Assembly (NCBI GenBank): GCA_964574195.1
Contig: CAZNMO010000145.1
Location: 1 to 11,946 of the forward strand
Direction: 5' to 3'
Origin: BRH-c25 sp964574195
Lineage (GTDB): Bacteria; Bacillota; Clostridia; Lutisporales; Lutisporaceae
Length of the DNA stretch: 11,946 bases
The notes below the pieces were generated by a model that made no database searches, was not told the DNA's origin, and saw only the letters and a list, made by a program, of their open reading frames with translations. This document shows, piece by piece, positions 6,665 to 11,946 of this stretch. The position numbers and the translations under genes are program-made. Every line of letters starts with the position of its first letter. Within the stretch, counting starts at the first letter, position 1.

Positions 6665-7072
6665 CCTATTTTTTACGATTCTTTTTATAATATTTTTTGA
6701 ACAACTCTGTCAGCCCAGTATTTCCAATGGTTCTAAGATTCCAAAAATTCTTGCAGCTTCCATGAATGCATCGGACATTCTTACTAACATACTATGCTGT
6801 TTTTCCATTATGTGACGCTATTCCGTGATAGCCTATAAACTTGTTTTCATTTTTTCAGTATATTTGCTATAATTTTTACGTATCATGAATCAATTAAAAC
6901 TATTAGGTGAATTATATGCACAGCATGGATGATTAGAACCAAAAGAAATATACTATGTTTTCCAAACTACTTTGAAAGCGGATACAATATATGTTATATT
7001 TGATGTATATTAATTACCGGTTTATCCCCTGCCTGTACATGAGGCAAACATATTAGCTAGGAGGAATCGGAT
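6665..7072. other. AT-rich divergent intergenic region between the ilv promoter and psuG
   Basis: These 408 bases contain no convincing gene. On the plus strand there is a possible extended -10 element (TGCTATAAT, 6865-6873), with TTTTCA 18 bases upstream of TATAAT. A 42-codon reading frame beginning at 6885 is broken by TGA at 6930. The psuG promoter follows at 6972-7000. On the minus strand a 32-codon ORF (6808-6710) lacks any ribosome binding site. The region behaves like a divergent promoter zone, perhaps with decayed coding remnants. Confidence 0.6.
6972..7000 (+). promoter_or_regulatory. Probable promoter of psuG
   Basis: TTGAAA (6972-6977), a 17-base spacer and TATATT (6995-7000) form a good housekeeping promoter. 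The predicted start, around 7007, leaves a 5' leader of about 65 nt before the psuG ATG. Confidence 0.6.
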
Positions 7073-8002
7073 ATGAGCAACTTCATAGATTATCTTGACA
7101 TAGACAAGGGAGTGCTGGATGGATTACGTTACTACAAGCCCATTGTGGCGCTTGAATCGACCATTATATCCCACGGCATGCCTTATCCGGAAAATATCGA
7201 GACTGCATTGTCCCTTGAGAAAATAATCCGTGATAATGGTGCAATACCTGCAACGATGGGGATCATAAACGGACGGATCAAGATCGGCCTTAACCAGTCA
7301 GAAATGGAGATCCTTGCCACTTCCAAGGATGTAATAAAAACCAGCAGACGCGATATTCCCTATGTGGTTGGAATGGGTTTGTCCGGAGGCACAACCGTTG
7401 CCGCAACAATGATCTTCTCCCACTATGCAGGCATCAGAGTTTTTGCGACAGGGGGAATGGGCGGGGTACATAGGGGTGCAGAAAAAAGCTTTGATGTCTC
7501 TGCAGATCTTACAGAGCTTTCAATATCCAATGTAGCCGTTGTATGTGCAGGTGTGAAGGCGATCCTTGATATTGGCCTTACCCTTGAGGAACTTGAAACA
7601 CGGGGAGTACCTGTAATAGGCTATGGTACTGATGATTTTCCTGCCTTCTATACCAGGAAAAGCGGCTTCAAGGTCCCAATGCGGGTCGATAGCGCAGAGG
7701 CATGTGCAAAGATAATGAAGAGCAAATGGGATCTTAAGCTGGATGGAGGCTTGATAATCGCAAATCCTATTCCGGAGGAGCATGAGGCGCAAAGGGACAA
7801 AATAGACAAGGCAATTGAGATGGCCTTATCAGATGCCCATAAGAATAATATTACCGGAAAAGCCGTTACGCCATTCCTGCTGGACAAAGTCAAGGAAATA
7901 ACTGCCGGAGAAAGCCTGTCGGCCAATATGGCACTGGTAAGGAATAATGCTCTGGTCGCCGCTCAGATAGCGGTCGAATATGCAAAGCTTGACAATGTAT
8001 AG
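7073..8002 (+). CDS. psuG: Pseudouridine-5'-phosphate glycosidase
   Basis: PsuG, 309 residues, reversibly splits pseudouridine 5'-phosphate into uracil and ribose 5-phosphate, using the cleavage direction in pseudouridine salvage. VALESTIISHGMPYPEN (25-41) contains the catalytic-region glutamate (Glu28). GGMGGVHRGAE (127-137) and SADLTEL (143-149) follow, and VCAGVKAILDI carries the lysine (Lys162) expected to form the covalent sugar adduct. Length and motifs match the family end to end. The start is clear: AGGAGG lies 8 nt before ATG. It has its own promoter and terminator, so it is probably monocistronic. The usual partner, the pseudouridine kinase PsuK, is not adjacent on either side. No CTA leucine codon was found in it, in contrast to the ilv leader ORF. 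Confidence 0.96.
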   Translation: MSNFIDYLDIDKGVLDGLRYYKPIVALESTIISHGMPYPENIETALSLEKIIRDNGAIPATMGIINGRIKIGLNQSEMEILATSKDVIKTSRRDIPYVVGMGLSGGTTVAATMIFSHYAGIRVFATGGMGGVHRGAEKSFDVSADLTELSISNVAVVCAGVKAILDIGLTLEELETRGVPVIGYGTDDFPAFYTRKSGFKVPMRVDSAEACAKIMKSKWDLKLDGGLIIANPIPEEHEAQRDKIDKAIEMALSDAHKNNITGKAVTPFLLDKVKEITAGESLSANMALVRNNALVAAQIAVEYAKLDNV

Positions 8003-8019
8003 TAAATAATAATAAAAGA

Positions 8020-8059
8020 GGTATCGCTAACCTGTTAAATCAAGTTGCGATACCTTTTT
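8020..8059 (+). terminator. Intrinsic terminator after psuG
   Basis: GGTATCGC (8020-8027) pairs with GCGATACC (8047-8054), and the stem can extend through AAC/GTT inside. TTTTT follows at 8055-8059. It begins 17 nt after the psuG stop. Confidence 0.88.
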
Positions 8060-8195
8060 CACATTCTTCGTTGCCTGTTACGCGTTACGTGTTGCGCGTG
8101 GAACGGCTGAGGTTGGGCTTCGAAGCCTTGCCTTAATACACGAAACTCGAAACGGGACCCTATAATAGTGACCCTATGCTTGCATCGCGTAACGG
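8060..8195. repeat. GC-rich intergenic element with inverted ends, possible dispersed repeat
   Basis: Between the psuG and mtnA terminators lies a CG-dinucleotide-rich stretch unlike the AT-rich spacers elsewhere in the window. GTTACGCG (8077-8084) is the exact inverse of CGCGTAAC (8186-8193). A perfect 12-base palindrome, GGCTTCGAAGCC, sits at 8116-8127. Simple echoes such as GCGTTACGTGTTGCGCGTG and CGAAACTCGAAACGGG add to a repeat-like look. No ORF is evident. It may be a small dispersed intergenic repeat, but copy number cannot be judged from one window. Confidence 0.35.
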
Positions 8196-8220
8196 AAAAA
8201 TGCGACGTAGCCGCATTTTT
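8196..8220 (-). terminator. Intrinsic terminator after mtnA
   Basis: On the minus strand, AAAAATGCGGC and GTCGCATTTTT form an 11-bp stem (one G-U pair) around a TAC loop, ending in five Us. It starts 3 nt past the mtnA stop. The symmetrical A/T ends may let it also stop leftover plus-strand transcripts from psuG. Confidence 0.85.
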
Positions 8221-8223
8221 CTG

Positions 8224-9279
8224 CTATTCGGCAAACAGCTTCTTCAGGCCTTCAGTATATGGCTGTCTTATTACACCCTTCTCTGTTATTATTGCTGTAA
8301 TAAGCTCATTGGGGGTCACATCAAAGGCCGGATTGAAGGTCTTGACCCCTTCCGGCGCTGTTCTCCTCCCCATACCGCAGGTTATTTCCTCTGATTTTCT
8401 CTCCTCGATGGGTATCTCTCTGCCGCTGGCAGTTTCCATATCAATAGTTGAGGTTGGTCCGGCGATATAAAACGGTATATTGTGCGCTTTGGCCAACACT
8501 GCCAGGCCATAGGTGCCTATCTTGTTTGCCGTATCACCGTTGGCTGCGACCCTGTCACATCCAACGATCACTGCATCGATCAATCCTTTTGACATTACTA
8601 CCGCAGCCATATTGTCACAAATCAACGTGACATCCACCCCAGCCTGCATCAGTTCCCAGGTTGTAAGCCTTGCCCCCTGAAGCAGCGGCCTTGTCTCATC
8701 TGCAAATACACTTATATCCCAACCCTTTTCTTTTGCAAGATATACCGGTGCCAGCGCAGTGCCAAACATTGCCGTGGCAAGGCCTCCCGCATTGCAGTGG
8801 GTCAAGATAGTCATACCGTCCCGGAAAAGTGTAAGGCCGTTTTCTCCTATAGCCCTGCACATGCCTTCATCCTCATCCCTTATTGTCTGGGCTTCCTTGA
8901 GGAGCATCTGCTTCAGCTCCTTGACGCTTTTATCCCTATTGCAGTCCACAAGCTTTACCATTCGGCCAAGGGCCCAGAAAAGGTTGACGGCTGTCGGTCT
9001 GGAGCCGGCAAGATAATCAGCTTTTTTCCTCAAGGCAGCGATAAACTCTTCAGTATTCTCCGTTGTGATTTCTTTCATAGCTACGCATAAACCATATGCA
9101 GCAGCTATTCCTATGGCAGGAGCCCCCCTTACCTTGAGCTGAGAAATAGCATCCCAGACAGCCTCCACCTTATCAAGTCTTATAAATTCCGTCACTTGGG
9201 GCAGCTTGGTCTGATCCAGTATTATCAGCTCATCGCCCTCCCATATTACAGATCTGAGAGCATCAGTTATCTTCTTCAT
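8224..9279 (-). CDS. mtnA: S-methyl-5-thioribose-1-phosphate isomerase
   Basis: MtnA, 351 residues, isomerises 5-methylthioribose 1-phosphate to methylthioribulose 1-phosphate in salvage of the methylthioadenosine by-product of polyamine and related metabolism. It belongs to the eIF2B-like fold family. Motifs are RGAPAIGIAAAYG (51-63), THCNAGGLAT with catalytic Cys162, and GCDRVAANGDTANKIGTYG with catalytic Asp242. These correspond to the Cys/Asp pair of characterised MtnA. The start is supported by GGAGG about 6 nt before ATG. It lies 39 nt behind folD on the same strand and is probably co-transcribed with it. No other methionine salvage gene is in the window. Ribose-1,5-bisphosphate isomerase is an alternative subfamily, but the length and motif set favour MtnA. 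Confidence 0.93.
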   Translation of the reverse strand: MKKITDALRSVIWEGDELIILDQTKLPQVTEFIRLDKVEAVWDAISQLKVRGAPAIGIAAAYGLCVAMKEITTENTEEFIAALRKKADYLAGSRPTAVNLFWALGRMVKLVDCNRDKSVKELKQMLLKEAQTIRDEDEGMCRAIGENGLTLFRDGMTILTHCNAGGLATAMFGTALAPVYLAKEKGWDISVFADETRPLLQGARLTTWELMQAGVDVTLICDNMAAVVMSKGLIDAVIVGCDRVAANGDTANKIGTYGLAVLAKAHNIPFYIAGPTSTIDMETASGREIPIEERKSEEITCGMGRRTAPEGVKTFNPAFDVTPNELITAIITEKGVIRQPYTEGLKKLFAE

Positions 9280-9318
9280 CCGTTTCCTCCAAAAAACATT
9301 ACATATAGAATTTCAGAT

Positions 9319-10161
9319 TCAGCTGCGCTGTGCAGCCTCTACAACATGCTTCAGCAGTACAGTGGTCGTTACAGCGCCTACTCCTCCAGGAACCGGTGTG
9401 ATCTGCGATGCTATATCCTTTACCTTTTCGAAATCAATGTCTCCACATATTCCACCTTCCGGTGCACCATTGACGCCGACATCTATGACTATAGCTCCGG
9501 GCTTTATATAGTCAGCTCCAATTGCCCTTGCTTTACCAAGAGCAGCCACGACGATATCCGCTTCCAATACTACTTTCTGTATATCCTTTGTCTTCGAATG
9601 ACATATAGTCACAGTGGCATTTTCCTTCAGAAGCATCATACTTAATGGTTTTCCAACTACCATGCTCCTTCCTATCACTGCAACCCTTTCTCCCTGAAGC
9701 TTTATACCAAAATATTTTATGATATCCATTACTGCCGCAGGTGTACAGGGCTCGAAGCCTGAGCTGTCCCCCTCAAAAACCTTCGCCAGGTTGTAAGGAT
9801 TCATGCAATCAATATCCTTTGCAGGATCTATGAGATTTCTAGCCTTATCCTCATCAATATGCTTTGGAAGAGGCCTGAACATCAATATCCCATGTATGCT
9901 GCCATCCTTGTTGGCAGCTTCCAGTTTTACCATGAAGCTTTCACTGCTGATATCCTCAGGAAGAGCCATTACTTCACAGGTTATTCCTATAGCTTCACAG
10001 CTTTTCACTACACCCTTTTCATATGAAAGGTCCTCGGGCCTTTCACCTACCCTGATTATACCAAGTTTCGGCCTTTTGCCTTCCGCTGCAAGGCTTTCAA
10101 CTGTCTTTGCCAGTTCTGCCTTCATGCTTTTGGCGGCTTCTCTGCAATCCAAAACTGCCAT
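9319..10161 (-). CDS. folD: FolD-family methylene-THF dehydrogenase/cyclohydrolase, divergent active site
   Basis: This FolD-family protein interconverts methylene-, methenyl- and formyl-THF. Numbering from the upstream ATG at 10188, I see YEKGVVK (56-62), KDIDCMNP (124-131), GFEPCTP (144-150), the NADP-site GRSMVVGKP (173-181) and PVPGGVGAVT (265-274). In E. coli-type FolD the catalytic Lys lies four residues after the Tyr; here that place is Val60, and the nearest Lys is two residues later. The usual VQLPLP is MFRPLP, so the conserved Gln is Phe104. Cyclohydrolase activity may therefore be reduced or lost. I choose the start at 10161 (MAVLDCREAA, 280 residues) because GAAGGAG lies 11 nt before it. 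The ATG at 10188 has no ribosome site and would be almost leaderless after TATAAT at 10204-10199. mtnA follows 39 nt downstream. Confidence 0.88.
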   Translation of the reverse strand: MAVLDCREAAKSMKAELAKTVESLAAEGKRPKLGIIRVGERPEDLSYEKGVVKSCEAIGITCEVMALPEDISSESFMVKLEAANKDGSIHGILMFRPLPKHIDEDKARNLIDPAKDIDCMNPYNLAKVFEGDSSGFEPCTPAAVMDIIKYFGIKLQGERVAVIGRSMVVGKPLSMMLLKENATVTICHSKTKDIQKVVLEADIVVAALGKARAIGADYIKPGAIVIDVGVNGAPEGGICGDIDFEKVKDIASQITPVPGGVGAVTTTVLLKHVVEAAQRS

Positions 10162-10198
10162 CTGATAATCTACTCCTTCATTCTTCATTTTGTGATTA

Positions 10199-10204
10199 AT
10201 TATA
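10199..10204 (-). promoter_or_regulatory. Probable -10 element for folD-mtnA
   Basis: TATAAT is present on the minus strand. A start near 10192 leaves about 30 nt before the favoured folD start at 10161. The -35 is poor: TGTTAA lies 17 bases upstream. The strong panB terminator just upstream supports a separate promoter here. Confidence 0.4.
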
Positions 10205-10286
10205 ACATAAGTTATATATGCTTAACAGGCATAGTATTCCAATTTTGAGTACTTATAATCCTTCATGGCTATTAGATCATGGCAGC

Positions 10287-10312
10287 AAAAAGGCCGCTTG
10301 AATGCGGCCTTT
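10287..10312 (-). terminator. Intrinsic terminator after panB
   Basis: On the minus strand, AAAGGCCGC and GCGGCCTTT form a 9-bp GC-rich stem around a six-base loop (ATTCAA) and run into five Us. It starts 5 nt after the panB stop. It separates panB transcription from folD. Confidence 0.93.
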
Positions 10313-10317
10313 GGATA

Positions 10318-11169
10318 TTATTTCTTGTACTCCTTGAAAAGCTTTTCAAAATCCTCCATGCTATCCAGTACATGGTATACATGCTCGTCAGCGGGGAACT
10401 GTCTTTCCTTTACATCCTTTATGTACTCCCTGAATGCATTGGTCTCGACTTCAGCTACATTGGCATACTTCTTTACAAACTTTGGCGTAAAGGCCTGGAA
10501 TTTGCCCAGCATGTCGCTGCTTATGATAAGCTGTCCGTCGCAGAGACCTGCGCCGATGGAATATACCGGGATAGTGAGTAGCTGTGCCAGGAAGGCTGTA
10601 ACTTCCGGTGGAACTGCCTCTACAAGGATAGCATATGCTCCTGCTTCCTGCACTGCGAGTGCATCCTCTATCAAACCCTTTGCACTTGCAACAGTCCTGC
10701 CCTGTGCCTTGTAACCACCGAACTGACCCGAGCTCTGAGGTGTAAGCCCTATGTGGCCCATAACAACTACACCGGCATCAGTAATGGCTTTTATCCTGGT
10801 TTTTACCCTTACTCCACCTTCAAGCTTTATGCAGTCAACATTGCCTTCCTTGAGAAACCTTACCGCATTGACCACTGCCTGCTCGTCGGAAACCTGATAG
10901 GAACCAAAAGGCATATCGCCTATTACCCAAGTGTTTGGAGCCCCTCTTCTTACTGCCTGGCAGTGGGATATGCAGTCTTCCATTGTAACCGGTATGGTGC
11001 CTTCATAGCCGAGAATTACCATACCCATGGAATCGCCGACCAGTATCATGTCCATGCCTGCCTGCTCTGCAAAGGAGCCAGTAGGGAAATCATATGCGGT
11101 GACCCAGGCAACAGCTTCTCCTTCCTTTTTCATCTTGTAAAAATCCAGAACGCTTTTTTTCTTTGCCAT
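10318..11169 (-). CDS. panB: 3-methyl-2-oxobutanoate hydroxymethyltransferase
   Basis: PanB, 283 residues, transfers a hydroxymethyl group from 5,10-methylene-THF to 2-oxoisovalerate, giving ketopantoate, the first step to pantothenate and CoA. Metal and substrate residues are visible: VGDSMGM (44-50, Asp46), GDMPFGSY (84-91, Asp85), KLEGG (115-119, Glu117) and ILVEAVP (181-187, catalytic-region Glu184). GHIGLTPQS (138-146) is also typical. The start is supported by AAGGA with about 8 nt spacing. No panC or panD is in the window. Its two substrates connect it to the ilv operon (2-oxoisovalerate) and to folD downstream. A strong terminator follows, and an inverted repeat lies in the promoter region. 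Confidence 0.97.
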   Translation of the reverse strand: MAKKKSVLDFYKMKKEGEAVAWVTAYDFPTGSFAEQAGMDMILVGDSMGMVILGYEGTIPVTMEDCISHCQAVRRGAPNTWVIGDMPFGSYQVSDEQAVVNAVRFLKEGNVDCIKLEGGVRVKTRIKAITDAGVVVMGHIGLTPQSSGQFGGYKAQGRTVASAKGLIEDALAVQEAGAYAILVEAVPPEVTAFLAQLLTIPVYSIGAGLCDGQLIISSDMLGKFQAFTPKFVKKYANVAEVETNAFREYIKDVKERQFPADEHVYHVLDSMEDFEKLFKEYKK

Positions 11170-11207
11170 AAAATCAATCCTTCCCTTCTTTTTTCCAGGA
11201 GCTTATA

Positions 11208-11247
11208 TTACGTGAAAAGCTTTATTTATAAATTATTCTTCACGTAA
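11208..11247. repeat. 9-bp inverted repeat upstream of panB, possible operator
   Basis: TTACGTGAA (11208-11216) and TTCACGTAA (11239-11247) are exact inverse copies separated by 22 AT-rich bases. The arm nearer panB overlaps the TAATAT that I take as a candidate -10, about 40 bases before the ATG. Two half-sites flanking a core promoter would suit a dimeric repressor. No U-tract follows on either strand, so it does not look like a terminator. Confidence 0.45.
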
Positions 11248-11425
11248 ATATTTCCCCGGTTCGATCAGTCTTTTAAAACACATCCTCAGGATTTATTCTA
11301 AGTTATTATTATATATATTTCCACAAAAATAATTATTTACCTTCAAAAAATTTAATAATTTAAAATATTAAGTATATTTGCCTCATAGCGCCTGCAAATA
11401 GGCATATATCATCCATTCATGCTTG

Positions 11426-11454
11426 TTGAATAAAGATTGCCAATACTGTAAAAT
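11426..11454 (+). promoter_or_regulatory. Promoter of the gene at 11496
   Basis: TTGAAT (11426-11431), a 17-base spacer and TAAAAT (11449-11454) fit a housekeeping promoter. The predicted start is near 11461. A small hairpin, CTCATA/TATGAG (11466-11471 with 11480-11485), then ends at the Shine-Dalgarno AGGAGG (11484-11489). Confidence 0.6.
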
Positions 11455-11495
11455 ACTATTAATGTCTCATATAAAAAATTATGAGGAGGTATATT

Positions 11496-11946
11496 ATGTT
11501 AAGAGACCAGTTAAAGATCGATGCCGCATTTGTTGAACAGTTGAACCAGTATTTCTCGAGTCCAGGAAACACCTTCATCAATGATCTCATGAGCGTGGTA
11601 GAAAAGTATGGTACACCTGAGGAGATCAACGAGCAGGCAAGGCAGGCACGCCAGATGTCAAGCCTGATGGATAGGCTGAAGAAGCAGGATTCCCCCTACA
11701 TAAAGGATCTCGAATGGCTCACAGAAATGAGAGATAAGCGAGCTTTCACAACTGTGTCGGACTACAGAAGAAATATCTTGGGCCCCAAGGCTGACTGCAT
11801 GAATTTCGATGAGGGCAAGGCTGTAACTCTTGAGGTAAGCGCACTTCAATACTTCCCATGGCTTATAGCGGAAGCAACGCAGGCTATCGACAAGAAGGAG
11901 ATCATGCCTGGCAGGTTCATCCGTGTTCGCAAGATGAAAGAGCAGG
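11496..11946 (+). CDS. Unrecognised soluble protein, N-terminal 150 residues (partial, runs off window)
   Basis: An open frame of 150 codons runs from ATG at 11496 to the window end without a stop. AGGAGG lies 6 nt before the ATG and a good promoter lies upstream, so this is a real gene. The protein begins MLRDQLKIDAAFVEQLNQYF. It is charged and apparently helical, with no signal peptide or membrane segment, and it has one Cys (101). Segments that look conserved-like include GPKADCMNFDEGKAV (96-110) and IMPGRFIRVRKMKEQ (136-150). I do not recognise a family and assign no function. It is divergent from panB and shares its promoter region, which may indicate shared regulation but does not show it. 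Confidence 0.85.
   Translation, partial: MLRDQLKIDAAFVEQLNQYFSSPGNTFINDLMSVVEKYGTPEEINEQARQARQMSSLMDRLKKQDSPYIKDLEWLTEMRDKRAFTTVSDYRRNILGPKADCMNFDEGKAVTLEVSALQYFPWLIAEATQAIDKKEIMPGRFIRVRKMKEQ

Larger units (their letters stand above)
11170..11495. other. AT-rich divergent promoter region between panB and the 11496 gene
   Basis: These 326 bases contain no convincing gene. They hold the panB ribosome site and a weak minus-strand promoter candidate (TTTATA, 16 bases, TAATAT at 11210-11205). A 9-bp inverted repeat lies at 11208-11247, and a second inverted repeat, TATTTGC-N12-GCAAATA, at 11375-11400. The plus-strand promoter of the gene at 11496 follows. Confidence 0.6.

Noticed and set aside
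6710..6808. A 32-codon minus-strand ORF (MEKQHSMLVRMSDAF...) upstream of the ilv promoter
   Set aside because: It has no Shine-Dalgarno sequence, an in-frame stop just upstream, no recognisable family, and a length easily reached by chance.
6930..6932. In-frame TGA as a possible selenocysteine codon
   Set aside because: No selenocysteine insertion hairpin was apparent downstream, and the frame itself lacks a ribosome site. A chance or decayed frame is simpler.
8077..8193. CRISPR array or insertion sequence in the GC-rich spacer
   Set aside because: There are no regularly spaced identical repeats, no transposase and no target-site duplication. At most it is a small dispersed repeat.
8170..8470. 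Long plus-strand reading frames across the mtnA 3' end
   Set aside because: They are antisense to a clear mtnA coding region, have no ribosome site, and read as low-quality protein.
10162..10188. Upstream ATG as the folD start
   Set aside because: It has no ribosome site and would sit almost at the predicted transcript start. The ATG at 10161 has GAAGGAG before it and gives a family-like N-terminus.
11217..11238. The panB-upstream inverted repeat as a transcription terminator
   Set aside because: There is no T-run on either side, the 22-base spacer is AT-rich, and no gene ends there.

Overview
This window looks like chromosomal DNA from an anaerobic Firmicute of the class Clostridia. That is an inference from several features: strong AGGAGG-type ribosome binding sites, AT-rich intergenic DNA around moderately GC-balanced genes, a clostridial-style T-box leader, rho-independent terminators, and a FolD with the 'SYE-G' and 'RPLP' motifs I associate with Clostridia. 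I cannot name a genus from the sequence.

Layout. Positions 1-6664 hold a branched-chain amino acid operon on the minus strand. In transcription order it runs: a promoter near 6636-6664; a small hydrophobic ORF unusually rich in Ile, Leu and Val (6581-6294); a T-box leader with intrinsic terminator (about 6363-6148); ilvC, leuA, cimA, leuC and leuD; and the first 38 codons of leuB, cut by the window edge. IlvC serves the Val, Ile and Leu branches. LeuA starts the leucine branch, and CimA starts a threonine-independent route to 2-oxobutyrate and isoleucine. LeuCD and LeuB can serve both the LeuA and CimA products. The genes are packed tightly: there are ATGA overlaps at leuC/leuD and leuD/leuB, and long overlaps at leuA/cimA and cimA/leuC.

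Positions 6665-7072 are an AT-rich divergent intergenic region. psuG (pseudouridine-5'-phosphate glycosidase) follows at 7073-8002 on the plus strand, with its own promoter and terminator. It faces mtnA (methylthioribose-1-phosphate isomerase, minus) across a 221-base gap that contains two terminators and an odd GC-rich, repeat-like stretch. folD lies just upstream of mtnA on the same strand. panB lies upstream of folD, separated from it by a strong terminator. PanB combines 2-oxoisovalerate (a downstream product of the IlvC branch) with methylene-THF (the FolD cofactor pool), so these neighbours are metabolically linked to the ilv operon.

Positions 11170-11495 are an AT-rich divergent promoter region with two inverted repeats. 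The window ends inside a plus-strand gene (11496 onward) that I do not recognise.

The most interesting feature is the ilv leader. A 95-codon ORF with its own Shine-Dalgarno sequence, 47% Ile+Leu+Val and 7 of 11 leucines as CTA, sits between the promoter and the T-box. Its last ~23 codons run through the 5' half of T-box stem I and stop about 20 nt before the specifier codon. This arrangement could couple ribosome-mediated attenuation to tRNA sensing, or the ORF could be a small membrane protein encoded in the leader. A second point is a FolD whose catalytic Lys and Gln positions appear to be Val and Phe.
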